From JAPLZH01 sp964450345 (lineage in GTDB: Bacteria; Patescibacteriota; Minisyncoccia; Phycocordibacterales; PALSA-1337): a stretch of DNA of 64,000 nt. A program made the translations under genes and the position numbers. The DNA lies in the NCBI GenBank assembly GCA_964450345.1, contig CAYVEL010000001.1:28657-92656 (forward strand), in the 5' to 3' direction. Positions 6,904-15,618 of this stretch are shown here, piece by piece (position 1 is the first letter of the stretch; each line of letters begins with the position of its first letter). The notes under the pieces were generated by a model. That model was not told where the DNA came from and made no database searches. It was given only the letters and a program-made list of their open reading frames with translations.

Positions 6904-9321
6904 CTACATTTCTCCCCAACTATTCCCTATTTCATATTCTGCTTTACAAACTACCCCTTTAGTTAAATCTTTAGAAACTGTATTTTCCATAATATCTTTA
7001 ATTTCCTTTGCTATCTTTTCAGCAATATTTTCTTTAACCTCTAAAACTAGTTCGTCGTGCACTTGCATTAGTATCTTTACATCATCACTTAACTTTTCCT
7101 TAACTAGATACTCATATATTTTAACCATAGCAAGCTTAACAATATCAGCCTCTGTTCCCTGTATTGGAGCATTAATAGCCATTCTCTCTGACATTGCTCT
7201 AATAAAAGGCACTTTGGAATTAATACCTTCGAAATATCTTCTGCGGCCGAATAAAGTTACCGCGTAACCTGTTCTGGCCGTCTCTGCTTTAACTTTTTCT
7301 AAATAATTAGCTAGACCGTTAAATGTCTCGAAATAATTATTATAGAATTCCTGCGCCGCTTTTCTGTCTCCCCCAATATTCTGTTTCAAAGCATTAACAC
7401 CCATTCCATACATCACACCGAAGTTAATAACCTTTGCTTTATTTCTCATCTCTTTGGTAACTTCGCTTGCTGGAATTTTAAATACTCTCGCAGCTACTTC
7501 TGTATGAACGTCTCTATCTTCCCTAAAAATCTCTAACATGTTTTCGTCTTCAGAAAGAAAAGCTGCTACTCGAATCTCTATTTGTGAATAATCTAGGGAA
7601 ACTATTTTAAAACCCTTTTCAGCAATAAACGCATTTCTAATTTTTCTACCCGCTTCGCTCTTAATAGGTATATTCTGTAAATTAGGATTAGAAGACGACA
7701 TTCTACCAGTAGTAGTTCCTGTCTGTTCAAAATGAGCATGAATTCTGCCATCCAGAGTAACTAGAGTTGGTAATGTGTCTATATATGTATTAACAAGCTT
7801 TGATAGCTCTCTGTGATCTAAAATAAGGGAGATTATAGGATGCGAATCCTTCATCTTTTGTAATTCTGATTCTTTTGTAGACTTTGCGCCTGTAGCGGTT
7901 TTCTTTACCTTTGTACCACCGAGCATCATCTTATCGAAAAGCACTTCCCCGAGCTGTTTAGGTGAAGCAATATTAAATTCTACTCCAGCCATTTCCCAGA
8001 TCTTTTTCTCTAGATTTTTAATTTCTGCGTGATATTCCTCTCCGAGTTTTTTTAAATATTCTGTGTCTACCTTAACCCCGTTCTTTTCCATTACTTCTAC
8101 TACGGGAATGAGAGGAATTTCTATATCTTCATATACCTTAGAAATTCCTCTCGTCTTTATTTCTTCATTAATTACTCTTTCAGCTTCTTTAATATTTTCT
8201 GTGGCTGTAATTTTTAAAATATCCTCTGCTGTTGGATTTGTGTAGTTTGAATCCAGAAGCCATGCGCCGATCTGAAGTCTTTTAAAATCAGCTGTTGATA
8301 TAGCTGAAATATCTACATTAGCAGAAGTAATGCCGTCGGGAGATTCTATTCCTTCAGAATCTTTAGAGGATTTTTTAGCACTTTTCGGAGCAGGTTCTCC
8401 TTTTACAAAAGCTTTAACACGATCAATAAGAGAGCGAAATTCTAAGTCTCTGTATAGATTTTCTGTCTCTTCTACATTTACTGCTTCTCTCCAATTTTTT
8501 TCTGGAAGAACGAAGTCTATTGGTGCATCTCTTCTTATAGTAGCGAGAACTTTTGAGAACATTGCCTCATCCTCTCCCTTTTCTAGAAGCTCAATTACTC
8601 TATCTTTAAAACCAGCGTCTTTAAATTCTTTTCTATTCTTTTTTAATTTTCTATAAATATTATCTAGATCTCCAAACTTTAATATCAAATCAGTAGCGGT
8701 CTTTTCACCAATACCAGAAATTCCAATAATATTATCAGAAGTATCTCCGCGTAGACCTTTATAATCCACTAAAAGTTTAGGTTCAAATCCGAAACGCTCT
8801 TTCACTCCATCTTCGTCATACAGAGTGGTTTCTTTAATCCCTTTTTTAGGTGTGTAAACCTGAATCCTCTTTCCTTCAATAAGCTGAAGAGTATCCATAT
8901 CACCCGAAGCAATAATAATATCTACATCAGGATATTTTTCCTTTACCTGTTCAACAATAGTTCCGAGCATATCATCAGCCTCAAATCCGGGCTTATCATA
9001 TTCGGGAATTCCCCAAGCATGAAAAACATCTCTCGAACGCTTAATCTGAGAAATTAATTCTGGATCAGCTTTCTTTCTGCCCGCTTTGTATTCCTTATAC
9101 ACCTCATGTCTGTGAGTAGGCTGTGGAAGATCGTAACAAGCGACAATATAATCTGGATGAAGCTTATCTATAATATTCATTATCATCAGAGACAGACCAT
9201 AGAGAGCACCAGTAGCCTCGCCTTTACTTGAGGCAAAATCTGGAAGCGCATGATAAGCACGATGAAGAATCGCGTGAGTATCTAAAAGCACCAGCTTTTT
9301 TCTGTTCTGTTCTTTAGCCAT
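6904..9321 (-). CDS. polA: DNA polymerase I (5'-3' exonuclease plus polymerase)
   Basis: Repair and Okazaki-processing polymerase. Residues 1-~290 form the 5'-3' flap nuclease (LLDTHAILHRAYHAL, FEADDMLGT, ASGDMDTLQL, HhH DNIIGISGIGEKTA). Residues ~300-410 correspond to the proofreading domain position but lack its DxE and YxxxD carboxylates. The polymerase follows with motif A DYSQIEIR, motif B KVINFGVMYG and motif C QVHDELVLEV. The O-helix residue after IN is Phe. At 805 aa it is shorter than E. coli Pol I (928), like other proofreading-deficient family A enzymes. Confidence 0.97.
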   Translation of the reverse strand: MAKEQNRKKLVLLDTHAILHRAYHALPDFASSKGEATGALYGLSLMIMNIIDKLHPDYIVACYDLPQPTHRHEVYKEYKAGRKKADPELISQIKRSRDVFHAWGIPEYDKPGFEADDMLGTIVEQVKEKYPDVDIIIASGDMDTLQLIEGKRIQVYTPKKGIKETTLYDEDGVKERFGFEPKLLVDYKGLRGDTSDNIIGISGIGEKTATDLILKFGDLDNIYRKLKKNRKEFKDAGFKDRVIELLEKGEDEAMFSKVLATIRRDAPIDFVLPEKNWREAVNVEETENLYRDLEFRSLIDRVKAFVKGEPAPKSAKKSSKDSEGIESPDGITSANVDISAISTADFKRLQIGAWLLDSNYTNPTAEDILKITATENIKEAERVINEEIKTRGISKVYEDIEIPLIPVVEVMEKNGVKVDTEYLKKLGEEYHAEIKNLEKKIWEMAGVEFNIASPKQLGEVLFDKMMLGGTKVKKTATGAKSTKESELQKMKDSHPIISLILDHRELSKLVNTYIDTLPTLVTLDGRIHAHFEQTGTTTGRMSSSNPNLQNIPIKSEAGRKIRNAFIAEKGFKIVSLDYSQIEIRVAAFLSEDENMLEIFREDRDVHTEVAARVFKIPASEVTKEMRNKAKVINFGVMYGMGVNALKQNIGGDRKAAQEFYNNYFETFNGLANYLEKVKAETARTGYAVTLFGRRRYFEGINSKVPFIRAMSERMAINAPIQGTEADIVKLAMVKIYEYLVKEKLSDDVKILMQVHDELVLEVKENIAEKIAKEIKDIMENTVSKDLTKGVVCKAEYEIGNSWGEM

Positions 9322-9342
9322 AATTAGGCTAAGTATATCAGA

Positions 9343-9789
9343 CTAGTAATTTACTTCCCTCTTGTCTGTTTCCAGATGTTTAAACGTAATTTTATAAGCG
9401 TTTTTAGGAATTGATAGAGCCACTTTCTCAGGCCATTCAATAAAAATAATGTTCTTTGAATCTTTAATTAAATCGTTCCATTTCAAAGCTTCCATTTCTG
9501 TATCACTGTTTAATCTATAAGCATCAATATGAATCATTCTCTCCCATCTCTCATGATTTAATGAATGAATTCTTTCAATAATAAAAGTCGGACTAATCAC
9601 TCGTCCTTCTGCTTTTAATTCTTTTGCAATATTCTGAACGAAAGTGGTTTTACCTGCACCCAAATCACCAGAAAGCGCCACCACTAAAGCACCCCTGTCT
9701 TCTGTTTTTAAATTATTTTCTAGGAATGTTAAATACTCTGTAGCAAAATCCGCCATTTCTGAAGCGCTATTTATAACTTTCGAAATCAT
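9343..9789 (-). CDS. tsaE: tRNA t6A threonylcarbamoyladenosine biosynthesis ATPase TsaE
   Basis: ATPase that works with TsaB and TsaD to make t6A37 on ANN-decoding tRNAs. Walker A GDLGAGKTTF is at residues 41-50. TFIIERIH, MIHIDAYRL and FIEWPEKV match the TsaE family. Length (148 aa) is normal. It is upstream of polA on the same strand with a 21-base gap and may be co-transcribed. A TAGTAT lies six bases before the ATG, with a stronger TATAAT 16 bases upstream. Confidence 0.93.
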   Translation of the reverse strand: MISKVINSASEMADFATEYLTFLENNLKTEDRGALVVALSGDLGAGKTTFVQNIAKELKAEGRVISPTFIIERIHSLNHERWERMIHIDAYRLNSDTEMEALKWNDLIKDSKNIIFIEWPEKVALSIPKNAYKITFKHLETDKREVNY

Positions 9790-9823
9790 ATTTATATACT
9801 AAAGGATTATAGACAAAAAGAAA

Positions 9824-9850
9824 GCCCCGCGAACATGAAGTTCGCGGGGC
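9824..9850 (-). terminator. GC-rich intrinsic terminator
   Basis: Hairpin GCCCCGCGAAC/GTTCGCGGGGC, then TTTCTTTTT on the minus strand. It terminates the lipoprotein gene and resembles in style the GC hairpin at 449-488. Confidence 0.88.
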
Positions 9851-9874
9851 CCACTATGAAACCAACATTAAACA

Positions 9875-10900
9875 TCAATTCGGATCGTGCAAATATGCGC
9901 CGTCCGTTGAGTTGAAACCATCACCGAGCTGCCACCGTTTTTTATACACCACAGGACGTTCATCCACGGATGTATTATTTTCGGTAACTTCTTCAGTGAT
10001 AGTCGAAGAGTTCGAGCGGGGATCATAAGTCACACTCGTATTTCCATATCCCCCTTTTTCCCTGTAGATGTATCTTCCAGATGAACCATCATAAAAGGTG
10101 AAACTGCTTTGAGGAGGCTGAGGGGCCAGTTCGTTCCCACCAAGTTCACGAACCTGTCCAGAAACCACACGAGTCCTTGTGTGGGTGGATGATGAGTAAG
10201 AATTTTTATTTTCCTCCACCACCCCATTACCACGAACCACGGGCTCGTAATAATTTCCGCGACCGTCAGAATAACCAACAGTAACGCTCGCACTCGCAGA
10301 AACACCACCAGAGAAGCGAGATCCGCCGCTGCCACTCCAAGTGTATGGGGTCGTGCTACTCCAAGAGTAGTTACCACTTCCCCTCGACTCATAGTGATCA
10401 CCACGACGATGTCCGCGAGGTGCCGGTTGGCTATTGTTTTCGTAAGCATCCGGATTACCCTGCACCACATAAACAATCTGCGGAGGCGGCGCCTGAGGAG
10501 GAACCTGCAAAGCTTCACCAGCACTGATCCGGCGAACCGCCTCAGCCCTTCCGTAGTTCCCAGAATTAACCGAAACATTGTTTGACGGAGCTAAAGCAGA
10601 AGCAGAATTGGTTTCAGAAACCACCGCCGGCGCAGAATTAGAAACGGGTGCCTGAACGGGTGCTGGAGCTTGTGTAGGCGTAGGTTTTGGAGCCGATACC
10701 GGAACAACAGGAGTCTGCATTCCTTCATGTGCCGAAGTCACAGGGACATCGGGACGCGTAGGAGGAGCCACTTGTTTCGTTCCAGTAAACTCCGATGGAC
10801 GGTTACTAGAAAACTTAACCGCCCGACCACCATCACCAATACAACCAACTAAAGTAATCGAGCAAACGATTACCACTGAATTAATGAATATTGTTTTCAT
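9875..10900 (-). CDS. putative lipoprotein with Pro/Ser/Gly-rich low-complexity body
   Basis: No family recognised. The N-terminus MKTIFINSVVIVCSITLVGC is a lipoprotein signal with lipobox LVGC (Cys20), so the mature protein should be lipid-anchored outside. Residues ~40-150 are Pro/Ala/Thr-rich (PTQAPAPVQAP, QAPPPQ). Residues ~155-215 are Gly/Ser/Arg/Tyr-rich. The C-terminus has SFTFYDGSSGRYIYREKG and KKRWQLGDGF. Base composition is much more GC-rich (one 60-base line counts 35 G+C) than flanking genes near 30-35%, and Arg codons CGN are common. It could be acquired, or could be a compositionally biased cell-surface protein. Confidence 0.75.
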   Translation of the reverse strand: MKTIFINSVVIVCSITLVGCIGDGGRAVKFSSNRPSEFTGTKQVAPPTRPDVPVTSAHEGMQTPVVPVSAPKPTPTQAPAPVQAPVSNSAPAVVSETNSASALAPSNNVSVNSGNYGRAEAVRRISAGEALQVPPQAPPPQIVYVVQGNPDAYENNSQPAPRGHRRGDHYESRGSGNYSWSSTTPYTWSGSGGSRFSGGVSASASVTVGYSDGRGNYYEPVVRGNGVVEENKNSYSSSTHTRTRVVSGQVRELGGNELAPQPPQSSFTFYDGSSGRYIYREKGGYGNTSVTYDPRSNSSTITEEVTENNTSVDERPVVYKKRWQLGDGFNSTDGAYLHDPN

Positions 10901-10948
10901 ATTTTAAAGACCATTCGTTTCAATCATTTTTGGGTATCTTTTTCTGTT

Positions 10949-10973
10949 TTCACACACCAACAGGGTGTGTGAA
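10949..10973 (-). promoter_or_regulatory. hairpin in the leader of the lipoprotein gene
   Basis: Ten-base-pair inverted repeat TTCACACACC/GGTGTGTGAA with a five-base loop, about 50 bases upstream of the lipoprotein start. There is no clear U-tract, so an operator or leader hairpin is as likely as a terminator. The rest of 10901-11115 is AT-rich with no gene seen. Confidence 0.4.
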
Positions 10974-11103
10974 CTAACCGTGAATACCCCTTTTCTTATT
11001 TACTCATATTATACCATATATATTAAAATAAATCAATAGGTTAAAACCCCTTAAAATAAGGGTAATTTCCACTAATTAACTGCCTATTCTATTCATAGTG
11101 TGA

Positions 11104-11109
11104 TAAAAT
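11104..11109 (+). promoter_or_regulatory. extended -10 of pilB-like gene, leaderless type
   Basis: TGATAAAAT (extended element from 11101), then TTAGAC and ATG at 11116, i.e. the six-base spacing. Confidence 0.65.
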
Positions 11110-11115
11110 TTAGAC

Positions 11116-12783
11116 ATGTTAAATTTCGATGAGGATAAGCATAATAGTAGACTTAAAGATTTAAGAAAAAAGGAAGAGGAAGACCTAGCACAGATAATCG
11201 CTTCTAGGCATGGTCTTGGTTATGCTGATCTATCTAGCGTATCTATATCTGGAGACGCTCTAAAAACAGTGGACGAAAAAGATGCAAGAGAGGCAAACAT
11301 TGCGCCCTTTACCCTAAAAGACAACAGATTAAAAGTAGCTATACTATCCCCCGCTGACGAAAAGACACAGATGGCATTAAAAGAATTAGAGAGAAAAGGT
11401 TACATAAACGAATTATACGTCGCATCTACATTAAGCTTAGCTAGAGCTTGGGAAACATATAAAGAATTGAACAGCACACACGCAACATCCGCAGGATCTG
11501 TAAGTATTTCAAATGATGAAATCGTTAAAGTTATCGATTCAAAACCTCACATAGAAGACATCCAGAAAAGCATCGCTGAGTTATTAGAAAACAAAAGTGG
11601 ATACAGAACTTCTAGAATTCTTGAATATATTATCGCTGGAGCATTAGCTACAGAAGCATCAGACATACACATCGAACCAGAAGAAGGATACACTCGTGTT
11701 AGATATAGATTGGATGGTGTACTTAACGATGTGGTACAGATTGATTTAATTACATATAACCTAATTCTTTCCAGAATTAAGCTTATTTCTGGCCTTAAAC
11801 TAAACATTAAAAAAGATTCTCAGGACGGTCGTTTCAGTATTAAACTTCAAACAAAAAGCATAGAAGTGAGAACATCTATTCTTCCTGGTGCATACAGTGA
11901 ATCAATCGTGATGAGAATTCTAAATCCAGATTCTATTGCTGTACCTTTCGAATCTCTTGGTATTGAACCGAAATTGATGGAAGTTTTCCTAAGAGAAATA
12001 GCTAGACCAGAAGGTATGATTCTTACCACAGGTCCAACAGGTTCTGGTAAGACCACCACTCTTTATGCTTTCCTAAGAAAGATTCATTCTCCTGATGTAA
12101 AAATAATCACCATCGAAGACCCTATTGAATATCACCTACCAGGAATAGTGCAGACACAAGTTAACGAGGAAGGTTACACATTCCTAGATGGTCTACGTGC
12201 AGCATTAAGACAAGACCCTGAAATAATCATGGTCGGTGAAATTCGAGATTCAGAAACAGCAAAAATTGCTATTAACTCTGCCCAAACAGGTCACTTGGTT
12301 TTCTCAACACTACACACGAATAGCGCCGCTGGTGCCTTCCCTCGTCTAATCGACCTAGGAGTTAACCCAAACGTTATTACTTCATCTATTAACTTAGTTA
12401 TTGGTCAGAGACTAGTGAGATGTTTATGTAAATTCTGTAAAAAAGAAGTCCCTATCGAAGGTGAAACAAAAGCTCTTATAGATAGAATATATGCGAGAAT
12501 CCCGGAAGATTTCAAAGGAGTTCAAACAGAAAAAATGTGGATGGCTGTAGGATGCTTAAAATGTAATAAAACAGGATACAAGAGCAGAACAGGAATACAC
12601 GAAGTAATACTAACAAAAGATTCTGCCGTAGAAGCCCAAATCGTAAGACAGGCCAGCGCTCGTGAAATAGCAGAAACCGCTAGATCACAAAAAATCCCCA
12701 ACCTAGCTGAAGATGGAATACTTAAAGTATTAAGTGGTACCACTTCCCTAGATGAGGTTCAAAGAGTAGTTGATATACAATAG
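11116..12783 (+). CDS. pilB: type IV pilus / type II secretion assembly ATPase (PilB/GspE family)
   Basis: Hexameric traffic ATPase that powers pilin polymerisation at the inner face of the membrane. A short N-terminal GspE_N-like domain (residues ~1-130) precedes the ATPase. Walker A GPTGSGKTT starts at residue 306. The Asp and Walker B boxes (TIEDPIEY; IIMVGEIRDSETA near 372) and the His box STLHTNSA follow. A zinc module has C436-x-C438-x2-C441 and C480-x2-C483. No pilin, PilC or PilT gene lies nearby, so the rest of the machine must be elsewhere. Confidence 0.93.
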   Translation: MLNFDEDKHNSRLKDLRKKEEEDLAQIIASRHGLGYADLSSVSISGDALKTVDEKDAREANIAPFTLKDNRLKVAILSPADEKTQMALKELERKGYINELYVASTLSLARAWETYKELNSTHATSAGSVSISNDEIVKVIDSKPHIEDIQKSIAELLENKSGYRTSRILEYIIAGALATEASDIHIEPEEGYTRVRYRLDGVLNDVVQIDLITYNLILSRIKLISGLKLNIKKDSQDGRFSIKLQTKSIEVRTSILPGAYSESIVMRILNPDSIAVPFESLGIEPKLMEVFLREIARPEGMILTTGPTGSGKTTTLYAFLRKIHSPDVKIITIEDPIEYHLPGIVQTQVNEEGYTFLDGLRAALRQDPEIIMVGEIRDSETAKIAINSAQTGHLVFSTLHTNSAAGAFPRLIDLGVNPNVITSSINLVIGQRLVRCLCKFCKKEVPIEGETKALIDRIYARIPEDFKGVQTEKMWMAVGCLKCNKTGYKSRTGIHEVILTKDSAVEAQIVRQASAREIAETARSQKIPNLAEDGILKVLSGTTSLDEVQRVVDIQ

Positions 12784-12802
12784 ATATTTACTACAGTGTC
12801 AA

Positions 12803-12830
12803 TTGAAATATATCCTTAAAAGGTTATAGT
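12803..12830 (+). promoter_or_regulatory. putative promoter for structured RNA / ruvB transcript
   Basis: TTGAAA (12803-12808), a 16-base spacer and TATAGT (12825-12830), about 35 bases before the first arm of the structured region. Confidence 0.4.
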
Positions 12831-12864
12831 TATAAGTAAGAGTTTGTTGAAAATAACAAAGCAC

Positions 12865-13017
12865 ATAAATCTCCAGGCAATACTTTAGAAGTGATCATCA
12901 AAAGTTGGGAAAAAGCCCGAGGATAACCCCAGTCACTCTGTCGAAACAGAAACCAGAACGTCCTTAAGTTAGTTCCTTAATACGCCTCTTACGAGGCGGA
13001 ATCGTCTGGAGATTTAT
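12865..13017 (+). ncRNA. candidate structured RNA (free ncRNA or ruvB leader)
   Basis: This 311-base gap between pilB and ruvB contains a ~153-base segment closed by a perfect 12-bp stem, ATAAATCTCCAG (12865-12876) with CTGGAGATTTAT (13006-13017). Inside, several hairpins can form: ACTTT/AAAGT, TCTGT-CGAA-ACAGA (12937-12950), TTAAG/CTTAA and CGCCTC-TTAC-GAGGCG (12983-12998). This is a multi-branched fold rather than the rod of 6S RNA. No RNase P, tmRNA or SRP signature was seen. A weak T-run follows, so it may be a cis element upstream of ruvB (start 13095). Family unknown. Confidence 0.55.
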
Positions 13018-13094
13018 ACGCTTGTTAATACTTGTTAACTAGCTTTTTATATTGTTAAGTGTTTCGTAGATTAGTTTAGCATAAACCCACATCA

Positions 13095-14135
13095 ATGTCA
13101 ACCCCTAAAGGCCAAGAGAAGAGTTCCTCTCCCAAAGATGAAAATAACGGCCAAGAATATGGCTTTTTAGACCAGACACTACGACCATCGAAATGGGATG
13201 AATATATTGGTCAAGAAAACATAAAGAAGAATTTACATATTTTATTAACTGCAGCAAAACAGAGAAATCACCCTCCAGAACACATATTATTTTACGGTCC
13301 ACCAGGTTTAGGTAAGACCACCCTCGCCCATTTGATAGCAAAAGAGACAGGAGCACAGATGAAAGTAACTTCTGGTCCTGCAATTTTAAAAGTTGGAGAC
13401 CTTGCTTCAATTTTAACGAATTTATCTAACGGTGATATTTTATTTATTGATGAAATTCATAGACTAAACAAAACCATTGAAGAGGTTTTATATCCTGCTA
13501 TGGAGTCTGGTGCTATTGATATTATTATTGGTAAGGGTCCTTCTGCTAGAACTATCCAGCTCGAGCTTCCTAAATTCACACTTATCGCAGCCACCACTAG
13601 AATAGCGATGATTTCCTCCCCTCTTCGTTCTAGATTCTCTGGAGGAACATTTAGACTTGAATTTTATAATCAGAAAGAGATAGAGAGAATCATCGAAAGA
13701 TCTGCAAAGATTCTTGGTGTTAAAATCGAACCAGAAGCTATGGAAGAAATCTCGAAAAGAAGCCGTTTTACACCTAGAACAGCAAACTATTTTCTAAAGA
13801 GATGCAGAGATTATGCTCAAGTTAACGATAGACAGCTTGATAAAAAGTCTGTTGAAGAAGCTTTATCACTACTGCAAGTAGACCACAAAGGTTTAACAGA
13901 GAATGACAGAAAACTACTACTAACCATGATAGAAAAATTTAAAGGTGGACCAGTAGGACTTAATACTATTGCGGCAGCACTATCAGAAGAAGAGGCTACT
14001 ATTGAAGAATATAATGAACCATATCTAATTCAGATCGGATTAATAGAGAGAACCCCACGCGGAAGAACTGTTACAGAACTTGGATACGCACACTTAAATA
14101 TAGACGCTGATAAATATATAAATAAAAAGAAATAA
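13095..14135 (+). CDS. ruvB: Holliday junction branch migration ATPase RuvB
   Basis: AAA+ motor of RuvABC. Walker A GPPGLGKT is at residues 68-75, Walker B DEIH at 119-122, sensor 1 AATTR and the arginine-finger region SSPLRSRF follow. The C-terminal winged helix has GGPVGLNTIAAALSEE and PYLIQIGLIERTPRGR. The first ~24 residues are a Lys/Ser/Glu-rich extension before the family start FLDQTLRP. Length is normal. It is followed by yebC (55-base gap) and ruvC, and the order ruvB-yebC-ruvC recalls the yebC-ruvC-ruvA-ruvB neighbourhood of many bacteria. Confidence 0.97.
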   Translation: MSTPKGQEKSSSPKDENNGQEYGFLDQTLRPSKWDEYIGQENIKKNLHILLTAAKQRNHPPEHILFYGPPGLGKTTLAHLIAKETGAQMKVTSGPAILKVGDLASILTNLSNGDILFIDEIHRLNKTIEEVLYPAMESGAIDIIIGKGPSARTIQLELPKFTLIAATTRIAMISSPLRSRFSGGTFRLEFYNQKEIERIIERSAKILGVKIEPEAMEEISKRSRFTPRTANYFLKRCRDYAQVNDRQLDKKSVEEALSLLQVDHKGLTENDRKLLLTMIEKFKGGPVGLNTIAAALSEEEATIEEYNEPYLIQIGLIERTPRGRTVTELGYAHLNIDADKYINKKK

Positions 14136-14190
14136 GCGAGAACAGTGGTTTATTTTAATAAGATAAAAACTTTAGTTTAAAAATAAAAAC

Positions 14191-14718
14191 ATGTCAGGAC
14201 ATAATAAATTTTCAAAAATTAAACACATAAAAGCTAAGACCGACGCTCAAAAAAGTAAGGCTTTCGCAAAGATCTCTAAACTTATTTCTGCTGAAGCAAA
14301 AAAATCTAATGGAAACGTTAATTCTCCAGGTCTAAAAACAGCTATTGAAAAAGGACGTGCTGTTAATATGCCCAACGATACTATTGAGAGAGCTATTAAA
14401 AAAGCTACTGATACAAACGTAGAAATGGAATCAGTGCAGTACGAAACATACGGACCAGGTGGTGTGGCTATTATTATTGAAGGACTAACAGACAACAGAA
14501 ATAGAACTGCGCCTGAAATAAAGAATATTCTTAAGAATCACGGATTAGAATTAAGTAACCCAGGAAGCGCTTCATGGGCATTTACTAAAATAGACAATGT
14601 TCTAACACCACAGACCACTATCCCCCTAGGAGAGGAAGATTCTAATAAACTTCTAGAAATAATCGAAGCACTAGAAGAACATGATGATGTTCAAGAAATC
14701 TACACAAACGCTGAATAA
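14191..14718 (+). CDS. yebC: YebC/PmpR family protein lacking the inserted domain
   Basis: Ribosome-associated / DNA-binding family linked to translation of difficult motifs and to quorum-sensing control. Domain I (MSGHNKFSKIKHIKAKTDAQ, basic) and domain II (YGPGGVAIIIEGLTDNRNRT) are clear, and the C-terminus EIIEALEEHDDVQEIYTNAE matches the family end. At 175 aa it is ~65 shorter than usual. FTKIDNV connects directly to the LTPQTTIPLGEED strand, so the alpha/beta domain normally inserted there is absent. The frame is intact with no sign of decay. It sits five bases upstream of ruvC. Confidence 0.92.
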   Translation: MSGHNKFSKIKHIKAKTDAQKSKAFAKISKLISAEAKKSNGNVNSPGLKTAIEKGRAVNMPNDTIERAIKKATDTNVEMESVQYETYGPGGVAIIIEGLTDNRNRTAPEIKNILKNHGLELSNPGSASWAFTKIDNVLTPQTTIPLGEEDSNKLLEIIEALEEHDDVQEIYTNAE

Positions 14719-14723
14719 TTTCT

Positions 14724-15251
14724 ATGTTAAGAGATTCTAAAAATAATAATTTAGAAATAAGTAAATCTGAAAAACACTCTGTCGTACTAGGAATAGATCC
14801 TGGATATGAGAGGCTTGGAATTTGTATTGTCGAAAAAGATAAAGGCAAAAAAGAAACCTTGACCTTCTCTGACTGTATAAGAACAAACCCTAAAATGTCT
14901 TTCTCTGACAGGCTTTTAGAAATTGGTAATGCAATAGAAAGTATCATCGAAGAATTTGGTCCCACAGAGTTAGCTACAGAAAACCTATTCTTATCGATGA
15001 ACCAAAAGACCGCAATGAGAGTAGCTGAAACTCGTGGAGTTATATTATTTCTATCTAGAAAATACGGGCTAAGTATTAACGAATATACCCCAATGCAGAT
15101 TAAACTAGCCATAACCAGCTATGGTAAATCAGACAAAAAACAAATGATTAGTATGGTTCAAAAGCTAATAAAGATAGATAAGCCGGACGCTTTAGATGAC
15201 GAATATGACGCTATAGCGGTAGCACTCACCCACCTCGCAATTAAAAAATAG
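14724..15251 (+). CDS. ruvC: Holliday junction resolvase RuvC
   Basis: Dimeric RNase H-fold endonuclease that resolves four-way junctions. The acidic active site is complete: GIDPG (D25), TEN (E86) and the C-terminal DDEYDAIAVALTH (D159, D162). An N-terminal extension of ~19 polar residues precedes the usual start. An ATG at this position five bases after yebC gives tight coupling. Length 175 aa is within the family range. With ruvA at the window's left edge the whole RuvABC set is present. Confidence 0.96.
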   Translation: MLRDSKNNNLEISKSEKHSVVLGIDPGYERLGICIVEKDKGKKETLTFSDCIRTNPKMSFSDRLLEIGNAIESIIEEFGPTELATENLFLSMNQKTAMRVAETRGVILFLSRKYGLSINEYTPMQIKLAITSYGKSDKKQMISMVQKLIKIDKPDALDDEYDAIAVALTHLAIKK

Positions 15252-15335
15252 TTTTCCACAATTAGACTGTGTTGCAAGACGTTTTCTCTTTTGGTACAAA
15301 TAGCGCAATAATTATTTAAATAATTTTTAGAGATT

Positions 15336-15557
15336 ATGCCAACAAAGAAAAAAGAGGTGACGAACAAAAAAGTTGCTGACAAAAATAAAAATGTAAAAAA
15401 TTCAAAGGATTTGAAGAAGAAGCCTGCAGTAGTAACTCCAGAGGATGAGGAAGAAACTGATGCTGACACAAACCTTAATGTTATAGATCCGGAAGTATAT
15501 GAGGAAGGAATGTTAGATGACGACATAGATCCTTTTGGAGACAAATACGAAGAATAA
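15336..15557 (+). CDS. small charged hypothetical protein, 73 aa
   Basis: No recognised family. It has two halves: residues 1-33 are Lys-rich (MPTKKKEVTNKKVADKNK) and residues 35-73 are Asp/Glu-rich (TPEDEEETDADTN, DDDIDPFGDKYEE). It is likely disordered. It lies 84 bases after ruvC and directly before a strong terminator, which supports it being a real transcribed gene. A composition like this could suit a nucleic-acid or ribosome-associated factor, but nothing in the sequence proves that. Confidence 0.6.
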   Translation: MPTKKKEVTNKKVADKNKNVKNSKDLKKKPAVVTPEDEEETDADTNLNVIDPEVYEEGMLDDDIDPFGDKYEE

Positions 15558-15599
15558 TTAAAAGCGCTCGGCCTATACTTAGGCCGAGCGCTTTTAATT
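15556..15599. terminator. strong bidirectional terminator
   Basis: Perfect hairpin AATTAAAAGCGCTCGGCCTA/TAGGCCGAGCGCTTTTAATT between convergent genes. Confidence 0.92.
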
Positions 15600-15618
15600 T
15601 TAAAACAAATTTTAGATT

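Noticed and set aside
10345..10585. Plus-strand and overlapping minus-strand frames in 10030-10852
   Set aside because: Arg/His/Leu-rich translations in alternative frames of the GC-rich lipoprotein gene; shadows caused by base composition.
12865..13017. 6S RNA identity for the structure before ruvB
   Set aside because: The closing stem fits, but the interior is multi-hairpin rather than a rod with a single central bubble.
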